DNA from: Bacillota bacterium
GTDB taxonomy: Bacteria; Bacillota; Clostridia; Caldicoprobacterales; Xylanivirgaceae
Assembly: GCA_023621995.1 (NCBI GenBank)
Contig: JAMOAB010000035.1
Span: 1-43,262 of the forward strand
Direction: 5' to 3'
DNA: 43,262 bases
In this document: positions 38,574-43,262 of the stretch, in pieces
Numbering within the stretch: the stretch's first letter is position 1
Layout of the letters: every line of letters begins with the position of its first letter
Made by a program: the position numbers and the translations under genes
Notes under the pieces: generated by a model
Database searches by the model: none
Told to the model about the DNA's origin: nothing
The model's input: the letters and a program-made list of their open reading frames with translations, nothing else

Positions 38574-39152
38574 ATGAAGGTTCAACAATTTAATCAATTA
38601 AAGAAAAAAGTAAGGGAAGGTAATGTAGAAGGATTAAAAAAGGAGGTTATAAAGCAGTTAACATTAAAACAAGCTCAAGCTATAGAAGACCTACTGATGG
38701 ATTTAGAATTAACCGACGAAATGAACAAGGTTCTAGATGAAGTAGTTATACACATAGACGGTTTAGTAGAGGCTGAAAAAGTAGCCAATAAGAAGGCACC
38801 AACTAAAACAGAACCAGCCAAAACAGAACCAGAAAAACCAGCTAAAACAGAAAAGGTAAAACCAGAAAAACTAGAAAAACCAGAAAAACCAGCTAAAAAA
38901 GATAAAGAAGCACCAAAAAAGGTAAAGCCATTTAATAAAGTTAATGTAGGTGACGTTGTAAAGTTTCAAGTAGAAGGAGAAGAAATAAAACATGATATAA
39001 GAATAATCTATAAAGGTAAAAATAATATTATAGCAATAATGGCAGATGATGAGAACGAGGTATTTAACATAAGGAAAACTGATTTCAACAAACAAGTGTT
39101 CGCTTGGACTGACAAACATGGTGAACAGTACAATATTATTGTAACTTTATAA
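38574..39152 (+). CDS. Two-domain protein with Lys-Pro-Glu linker, framed by palindrome arrays
   Basis: 192 residues, AAAGGAGG site. N-terminal helical domain (about 1-70; QQFNQLKKKVREGNVEGLKK), a Lys/Pro/Glu/Thr-rich linker (about 73-122; TKTEPAKTEPEKPAKTEK) and a C-terminal beta domain (NVGDVVKFQVEGEEIKHDIR; IIAIMADDENEVFNI). Its codon use favours AAA and CCA more than neighbours. I do not recognise either domain. It lies between two clusters of 7-1-7 palindromes and is the best candidate to bind them, or to be controlled by them; both are inference. Confidence 0.7.
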   Translation: MKVQQFNQLKKKVREGNVEGLKKEVIKQLTLKQAQAIEDLLMDLELTDEMNKVLDEVVIHIDGLVEAEKVANKKAPTKTEPAKTEPEKPAKTEKVKPEKLEKPEKPAKKDKEAPKKVKPFNKVNVGDVVKFQVEGEEIKHDIRIIYKGKNNIIAIMADDENEVFNIRKTDFNKQVFAWTDKHGEQYNIIVTL

Positions 39153-39163
39153 ATTGCATAATA

Positions 39164-39192
39164 GGAGAACAATTGTTCTCCTTCTTTTTTTT
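39164..39192 (+). terminator. Rho-independent terminator
   Basis: GGAGAACAATTGTTCTCC, a perfect 18-bp palindrome, followed by TTCTTTTTTTT. Confidence 0.92.
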
Positions 39193-39202
39193 ATTTATTA
39201 AT

Positions 39203-39384
39203 TGATAATGGTTATTATTATAAAATAATTATTAATTGAGAACAATTTTCACTTGATAACAATTCTCAATAACCAACTGATAACAATTATCATTTGATAC
39301 CAGCCTGTACTTGATAACCATTATCATTTACTAATTGATAACCATTATCATTTGAGACCCCACCCTTATTGAGAATGATTCTCA
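39203..39384. repeat. Ordered array of about ten 7-1-7 palindromic boxes
   Basis: 15-bp boxes at 39203, 39237, 39254, 39278, 39312, 39336 and 39370 (e.g. TGATAACAATTATCA, TGATAACCATTATCA, TGAGAATGATTCTCA), with degenerate or half boxes exactly at 39220, 39295 and 39353. Start-to-start distances are 17, 17, 17, 24, 17, 17, 24, 17, 17: triplets repeating every 58 bp. Confidence 0.88.
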
Positions 39385-39406
39385 TTTAGCCATTACCCTA
39401 GTCAAA

Positions 39407-39494
39407 TATTTTAGTTCAAAATTAGGTAGGTATGGAGCTTTTATCAACTATATTTTAGTTCAAAATTAGGTAGGTATGGAACTAATAACAACTA
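39407..39494 (+). repeat. Two tandem 44-bp repeats
   Basis: Units at 39407-39450 and 39451-39494 share TATTTTAGTTCAAAATTAGG and TAGGTATGGA; a partial third (ACTAATAACAA..TATA) lies near 39580. Lies in the 520-bp gap after the array; no gene there until 39673. Confidence 0.8.
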
Positions 39495-39622
39495 TATTTA
39501 GAGAGGAGACCTTAAGAGTGTGGTAAGAGGAGAGCGGGAATATAGTGGTTATTTTTTGAGCAGTATAAATGGTGAGTGGGACTAATAACAAGTATAGTGG
39601 TAATGAGTACATAACACTTGAT

Positions 39623-39651
39623 TTGACAAGGCGAGAGGAGGATGTTATAAT
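39623..39651 (+). promoter_or_regulatory. Sigma-A promoter
   Basis: TTGACA (39623), 17 bp, TATAAT (39646-39651), preceded by CTTGATT as in the other cassettes. Confidence 0.85.
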
Positions 39652-39672
39652 GAGGAGGAAAGGAGGAGGACA

Positions 39673-39807
39673 ATGAGAGTGAATAGGATAGAGAGGATGA
39701 CACCATTGTATAATTCATTACATAAAAGACCATACTATAAAGAGGAGGACTCTAAGAAGAAAAGGAGGAGGAATTTTAGGACTAATAAGAGACCTATGCT
39801 TAAGTAG
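39673..39807 (+). CDS. Small very basic protein (44 aa)
   Basis: MRVNRIERMTPLYNSLHKRP then YYKEEDSKKKRRRNFRTNKR, PMLK. Strong AGGAGGAGGA site and own promoter. The Arg/Lys content suggests nucleic-acid or ribosome binding; no family known. Confidence 0.6.
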   Translation: MRVNRIERMTPLYNSLHKRPYYKEEDSKKKRRRNFRTNKRPMLK

Positions 39808-40024
39808 AAATTCTATAGAAGAATATTAGCAACTAAAAGAGTGGTATGAGAGAAATAAAATCATTATTTTTAGAGTACCCTTCTAACACTAGGAAATACA
39901 AAGGCTAAAGTGGATGTTTCGCTTATTATATAAAATATATATATATTATATAATTAATATTTAACAAAGAATAATATAATTACATTTGTATTTAATAAGA
40001 GGGGCTGGTACTTAAAGATAGAGT
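39808..40024. other. Intergenic, partial copy of the AT-rich repeat
   Basis: AAGGCTAAAG-TGGATGTTTCGC-TTATTATATAAAATATATATAT (39901-39945) repeats the left half of the 33731-33780 sequence, but the right arm is missing. No gene seen. Confidence 0.7.
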
Positions 40025-40066
40025 TTGACAAGTGTGAAGAGGATATGCTATACTTTAGAAACTAAA
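40025..40066 (+). promoter_or_regulatory. Promoter with short 5' hairpin
   Basis: TTGACA (40025), 18 bp, TATACT (40049-40054); TTTAG-AAA-CTAAA at 40054-40066. Confidence 0.8.
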
Positions 40067-40115
40067 AGGCATGATATTAGGGAGATGTAGTGATAATTAT
40101 AAAGGAGGGGAGATA

Positions 40116-40226
40116 ATGTTAAAAGACTTCTTTAAATTTATAGTGATGTTATTTTTATTAGCTATGTGTCCTCCACTATTTATATTAGGACTATTTGTTT
40201 GGATAGCATTTAAAGTATTAAAATAA
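40116..40226 (+). CDS. Small membrane protein (36 aa)
   Basis: MLKDFFKFIVMLFLLAMCPP then LFILGLFVWIAFKVLK. AAAGGAGGGG upstream, own promoter. Nearly all hydrophobic, one long or two short membrane segments. Unknown; 13 bp before the metallopeptidase gene. Confidence 0.65.
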   Translation: MLKDFFKFIVMLFLLAMCPPLFILGLFVWIAFKVLK

Positions 40227-40239
40227 AGGAGGATTACAA

Positions 40240-40674
40240 ATGACACAACTTGAATTACTTAGAGAGATGTATCTCCTAACTGGACTAAATGATTTCTTAA
40301 TTGTATTAAGTAATGAATATAATCCTCAAGACTGGGGATACTATTACCCAAATAATAAAGTTATAGTGATTTATACACTAAATGAGGATGGAAGTAAGAT
40401 AGACAAGGATGCACTAATTAGAATATGTTGCCATGAAGTAGCTCATCATATTCAATATCATCACACTAAAAGATATAAAGTCAAAGATGGCGATGAGCAT
40501 GATGAGAAGTTCAAGGAAATATTTGCAAAGTTGTTAGAAAAGTATTATAATGGGAATATACCGATTGAAACGATAGAAGTTATAAGAGAGGAGGGACTAT
40601 TATATGAGCCAAACAGCAAAAAGAAGAGGAGACCTAAGAGAGCTCCAAAGAGAGTCAGAGGAAATGTTCATTAG
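40240..40674 (+). CDS. HExxH zinc metallopeptidase-like protein
   Basis: 144 residues. Zinc-binding CHEVAHHIQYHH (HExxH at residues 65-69) followed by DEHDEKFKEIFAKLL, the arrangement of SprT/WLM-type peptidases in which a later His/Glu completes the site. The C-terminus is very basic (KKKRRPKRAPKRVRG), consistent with DNA association. Could act in protein-DNA crosslink repair or host-protein cleavage; substrate unknown. Its last 71 bases overlap the next gene. Confidence 0.8.
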   Translation: MTQLELLREMYLLTGLNDFLIVLSNEYNPQDWGYYYPNNKVIVIYTLNEDGSKIDKDALIRICCHEVAHHIQYHHTKRYKVKDGDEHDEKFKEIFAKLLEKYYNGNIPIETIEVIREEGLLYEPNSKKKRRPKRAPKRVRGNVH

Positions 40675-40891
40675 TAATCAGCCACCTATTTTCAGACCAT
40701 TTTTAAGATTTTGGATGAGATTATGGAAAGTGATTTACTTCTTAGTATCTATTGTAACTTATGTAGGAATGATATTAGGAGTTGGGATGACAGCATACTG
40801 GAGCTTCATTGAATTTAATTGGAAGAGAGCCATAATCGGAGGGCTTTGTACTTTGTTAATAATATATGTGAATAAAGTAAATCCTAAATAG
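40604..40891 (+). CDS. Two-pass membrane protein
   Basis: 95 residues, ATG 40604 preceded by GAGGAGGGA. Basic N-terminus overlapping the metallopeptidase gene by 71 bp in another frame, then two hydrophobic segments (VIYFLVSIVTYVGMILGVG; AIIGGLCTLLIIYV). ATG 40664 would avoid most of the overlap but lacks a good site. Holin-like topology, but no evidence for lysis function. Confidence 0.65.
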   Translation: MSQTAKRRGDLRELQRESEEMFISNQPPIFRPFLRFWMRLWKVIYFLVSIVTYVGMILGVGMTAYWSFIEFNWKRAIIGGLCTLLIIYVNKVNPK

Positions 40892-40903
40892 GAGAGGAGT
40901 TAG

Positions 40904-41209
40904 ATGATTAATATAACAGATGTCGGGCAGTTAATTGATATGGGAATTGTAAATTTTATAGAGTACATGGAGCATATTTCATTTAGTGAGATAGTAACTA
41001 CAGTAAAAATGCTGGAGATGGAATTAGGAAGAGTATCCATTCTAAAAGATAATATTTACAAAGGAATGGAAAGAGCTATTGAAAATACAGACTCAATAGA
41101 GCATGATAAGTTAAACAGGAAGTTCATTCAAACTTATGTGGTAGAGCAGAAGATTAAGGACAGGATAGATTTAGCTAAACATTATGCTAGAAGAAAAGGA
41201 GTTCTATAA
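40904..41209 (+). CDS. Hypothetical helical protein
   Basis: 101 residues, GGAGAGGAG upstream. Helical throughout (DVGQLIDMGIVNFIEYMEHI; EIVTTVKMLEMELGRV; VEQKIKDRIDLAKHYARRK). Unknown. Last gene of a four-gene run from 40116. Confidence 0.65.
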   Translation: MINITDVGQLIDMGIVNFIEYMEHISFSEIVTTVKMLEMELGRVSILKDNIYKGMERAIENTDSIEHDKLNRKFIQTYVVEQKIKDRIDLAKHYARRKGVL

Positions 41210-41238
41210 TAGGTGCTTCATATTAGAAAAATTCTAAA

Positions 41239-41267
41239 TTGACAAGTAAAAATATATGTGATAATAT
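41239..41267 (+). promoter_or_regulatory. Sigma-A promoter
   Basis: TTGACA (41239), 17 bp, TAATAT (41262-41267), or TGTGATAAT as an extended -10. A TTAGAA/TTCTAA stem lies just upstream (41223-41237). Confidence 0.7.
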
Positions 41268-41323
41268 GTAATCAATGAATGGGAGCATAATAAAAATAAA
41301 AAGAAAATAAGGAGGAAAATATT

Positions 41324-42712
41324 ATGAACACTAACATTATTAAGGGAATTGACGAAGTAATTAAAGAGCTTATGATAATCAGGGAGGATTTAATGGCTAT
41401 AGACCATACTCTAATTAAAGAAGCAGTAAAAGAAGCAGTAGAGGAAATTATAGGAGTAGTGGAGGAAGCTCCAGTAGAAGTAAAGAAAGTTGAGAAAAAA
41501 GCTAAAGTAGTCGAGTCAGAAGTTGAAGAAGAGATTGAAGATACAGTTGAAGAAGCAGTAGGCTTTGACAGAGAAGCTAAGAGAGCTGAACTTGAAGCTA
41601 TGAAGTACAATGACCTTAAAGCATTAGCTGGAACATTAGAAGGAGCTAGTGCTGTAGGGAAGAAAGTAGACATTATTGAGAGTATCCTAAATGCTTATGA
41701 AGCTATGGGAGGTGTGCCAAGTGAGGAAGAAACAGCCAAAGGAGAGGAACAAGAGATACAGGATGAAGCCAAAGAGTCCGAAGATGTCGCTGATAAGCAA
41801 GAGGATGAAGAAGCAGATAGTGGAGATGATGATGAGAACAGAGAAGAGTTTGTAGAGTTCTTAGAGTCATTAGAAACAGACGAACTTATAGAAATTGCAG
41901 AACAAGCTGGAATTAAAGTAGACAAGAAAGTAGTTAAAGCTAATTTAATTGAAGAGTTAGTGGAAGATTTAGATAAACTTGTAGAAGCATTAGAAGCTCT
42001 AGGCTATTATGACGAGGAAGATGAAGAAGATACTGTAGAAGCTTCAGAAGAAGTTATAGAGCAAGAAGAAGATGAAGAAGAGGAAGAAGATGAAGATGAG
42101 ACTGTAACTTCTACAGAAGAAGAAACTGGAGATGAAGAAGATGAAAGAGTTAAAATCGTTGAAGAGTATGGACTTGAAGAATATACAGTAGAAGAGTTGG
42201 CAGATATATGTGCCAAATATGAATTAAGTACAAAGGGCAAAAAACAAGCATTAATTGACCGAATTGTAAAGGGAATACTGGATGGAACTATTGAACTTGA
42301 AGATGAGGAAGAAGAGGAAGAAGAAGAAGCTCAAGAGGAAGAGAAAGCTCCATTGAAGAAAGTAGCAGAGCATGACAATCCTCAAAGGGCAGAGAAGGAA
42401 GCAGAAATTGAAGCAGATATTAGAGATAAGTACGAAAAAGGAAGGCTGAAAGATACTACAATTAAAAAGTTCTTAGATAAGTACAATGAGGGAGACCCAG
42501 AGTGTGCTGGATGTAATGGATGCTCCAAAGAAGATATGTTAGAGTGCTACGTTGACATCCATAAAGCATTAGTGGATGATGATGGAGACCTAAATGAGTT
42601 TGAAGAACCATACGTTAGAGACGGAGAATACTTCTGTTGTGGAAGAGAACTTAAAGAGTTAGAAAATGGGAACTTATATTGCCAAGTATGTGGTAATGAA
42701 TATGAGGAGTAA
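41324..42712 (+). CDS. Large acidic protein with SAP-like motifs and zinc ribbon
   Basis: 462 residues, AAGGAGG site. Three SAP-like helix-extended-helix segments: MKYNDLKALAGTLEGASAVG (about 92), LIEIAEQAGIKVDKK (about 190) and YTVEELADICAKYELSTKGK (about 285), joined by long Glu/Asp runs (EEEDEDETVTSTEEE). The C-terminus has Cys groups CAGCNGCSKEDMLEC and CCGREL...CQVCG, likely zinc-binding. SAP domains bind AT-rich DNA and the Glu runs may act as a DNA-mimic or nucleosome-like buffer; inference. Monocistronic with own promoter and terminator. Confidence 0.75.
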   Translation: MNTNIIKGIDEVIKELMIIREDLMAIDHTLIKEAVKEAVEEIIGVVEEAPVEVKKVEKKAKVVESEVEEEIEDTVEEAVGFDREAKRAELEAMKYNDLKALAGTLEGASAVGKKVDIIESILNAYEAMGGVPSEEETAKGEEQEIQDEAKESEDVADKQEDEEADSGDDDENREEFVEFLESLETDELIEIAEQAGIKVDKKVVKANLIEELVEDLDKLVEALEALGYYDEEDEEDTVEASEEVIEQEEDEEEEEDEDETVTSTEEETGDEEDERVKIVEEYGLEEYTVEELADICAKYELSTKGKKQALIDRIVKGILDGTIELEDEEEEEEEEAQEEEKAPLKKVAEHDNPQRAEKEAEIEADIRDKYEKGRLKDTTIKKFLDKYNEGDPECAGCNGCSKEDMLECYVDIHKALVDDDGDLNEFEEPYVRDGEYFCCGRELKELENGNLYCQVCGNEYEE

Positions 42713-42729
42713 GCCTATAGAAGTGGACT

Positions 42730-42755
42730 AGGGAGGGCTTTAACCCTCCTTTTAG
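42730..42755 (+). terminator. Rho-independent terminator
   Basis: GGAGGG-CTTTAA-CCCTCC followed by TTTTAGTTT. Confidence 0.9.
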
Positions 42756-42788
42756 TTTACTTACATACAAGAAGGGGGAAGCAATAAA

Positions 42789-43262
42789 ATGAAGAAGATT
42801 AAAGTATTGCCAATAATCAGTGTAAGTGCAACTCTATTAGCTATTGTTAGTACCTATCAAGTATCTGAATTGACAAGAGAATTAGAGACCTCTTCTATAT
42901 ACATTAAAGAGTTAGAGACAGCAGGGAAAGAGTCAAGAGCCCAAGTATTAGAGCTTGAAGCTAAAGTGAAAGAGATGGAAGAAGTAGTGGACAAGCAGTA
43001 TAAGAAAATAATAAAGTTACAAGAAGAGATAGATGCTAAACAGGGATTAGAAGATTTATTAGTAGATATTATCATGGAGGAGGGACATCCAAAACCTACA
43101 GAGGAGTTTGCTAGGGAGCTATCCAAATTAGTTATTAGCATTAGTAAAGAGTATGAAGAGACTTATGGATTTAAGAACGATATAGCTAAGTTAATGAGTA
43201 TTATTAGAGTAGAGAGTAAATTCAACCCTAACTGTACAAGCTATGCAGGAGCAAAAGGCTTA
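42789..43262 (+). CDS. Lytic transglycosylase, 3' end beyond the window
   Basis: 158 codons present. A signal-anchor segment (IKVLPIISVSATLLAIVSTY) is followed by a coiled coil (about 30-85; ELEAKVKEMEEVVDKQYKKI) and the start of an SLT domain: IIRVESKFNPNCTSYAGAKGL, with the catalytic Glu in VES and the SYAGAKGL motif. It would cleave peptidoglycan at entry or lysis. AAGGGGGAAG upstream. The frame is open at the window edge. Confidence 0.88.
   Translation, partial: MKKIKVLPIISVSATLLAIVSTYQVSELTRELETSSIYIKELETAGKESRAQVLELEAKVKEMEEVVDKQYKKIIKLQEEIDAKQGLEDLLVDIIMEEGHPKPTEEFARELSKLVISISKEYEETYGFKNDIAKLMSIIRVESKFNPNCTSYAGAKGL

Noticed and set aside
40604-40891. Holin
   Set aside because: Two membrane segments and nearness to a transglycosylase are suggestive, but it is cotranscribed with the metallopeptidase and has no holin hallmark.
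1726-43141. Many minus-strand ORFs of 60-130 codons
   Set aside because: All are opposite well-supported genes, lack ribosome binding sites and carry Ser/Leu-rich low-complexity translations typical of reverse frames of acidic or AGA/ATA-rich genes.
1-43262. tRNA or rRNA genes
   Set aside because: No cloverleaf with GTTCGANNC or CCA-adjacent acceptor stem was noticed in any gap; a tRNAscan run would settle it.

Overview
This window is a stretch of a virulent-type, low-GC (about one third G+C) double-stranded DNA phage genome, or a phage-like plasmid, of a Gram-positive spore-forming host, most likely a clostridium or relative. Reasons: every supported gene is on the + strand. Shine-Dalgarno sites are strong (AGGAGG or AAGGGGG). 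Promoters are sigma-A type (TTGACA, 17-18 bp, TATAAT). Codon use is rich in AGA and ATA. There is a SpoVS homologue. No capsid, tail or terminase gene could be recognised; the last gene is the start of a lytic transglycosylase.

Layout. (1) 1-16.4 kb, replication and recombination: helicase loader (with intein), DnaB-type helicase, DnaG-type primase, ssDNA-binding protein with a structured leader, HU protein, family A DNA polymerase (with intein), UvsX/RecA recombinase, two PD-(D/E)XK nucleases, a Cas4/RecB-type Fe-S nuclease and thymidine kinase. (2) 16.4-19.9 kb, accessory patch: an HNH homing endonuclease with a resolvase-like tail, an adenine-type DNA methyltransferase flanked by duplicated stem-loops, decayed gene scraps, a signal peptidase I, SpoVS and an HTH protein. 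(3) 20.0-27.1 kb, a 7-deazaguanine DNA-modification module: QueE, QueT transporter, a HAD hydrolase, QueC, an unassigned radical SAM enzyme and DpdA, the transglycosylase that places the base in DNA, itself split by a mini-intein. An IS200/IS605-type element holding an IscB omega-RNA (HEARO) and only the first about 22 codons of iscB sits on the 3' end of queE. QueC is followed by a second queC tail. (4) 27.1-29.4 kb: a candidate small RNA, a basic protein, an orphan MazF-like toxin and small genes.

(5) 29.4-40.1 kb, early host-takeover region: many short acidic proteins, nearly all monocistronic. Each tends to have its own strong promoter, a 5'-terminal hairpin whose stem covaries between cassettes, an AGGAGGTAAGTGCAT-type ribosome binding site and a terminator. 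RadC and a PC4-like protein are here. Noncoding parts hold iteron-like repeats (29959-30038), 32-bp repeats, a 106-bp AT-rich inverted repeat, and two clusters of Fur-box-like 7-1-7 palindromes around one gene, the second with a strict 17/24-bp spacing rule. (6) 40.1-43.3 kb: small membrane proteins, an HExxH metallopeptidase, a large acidic SAP-type protein and the truncated transglycosylase.

In working order, the phage would express the cassette genes early, replicate with its own polymerase/helicase/primase set, replace guanine by a 7-deazaguanine derivative to evade restriction, and methylate DNA as well. Three inteins, one HNH gene and one IscB-derived element show heavy colonisation by selfish elements. 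Function calls come from motifs read by eye; no database search was run.
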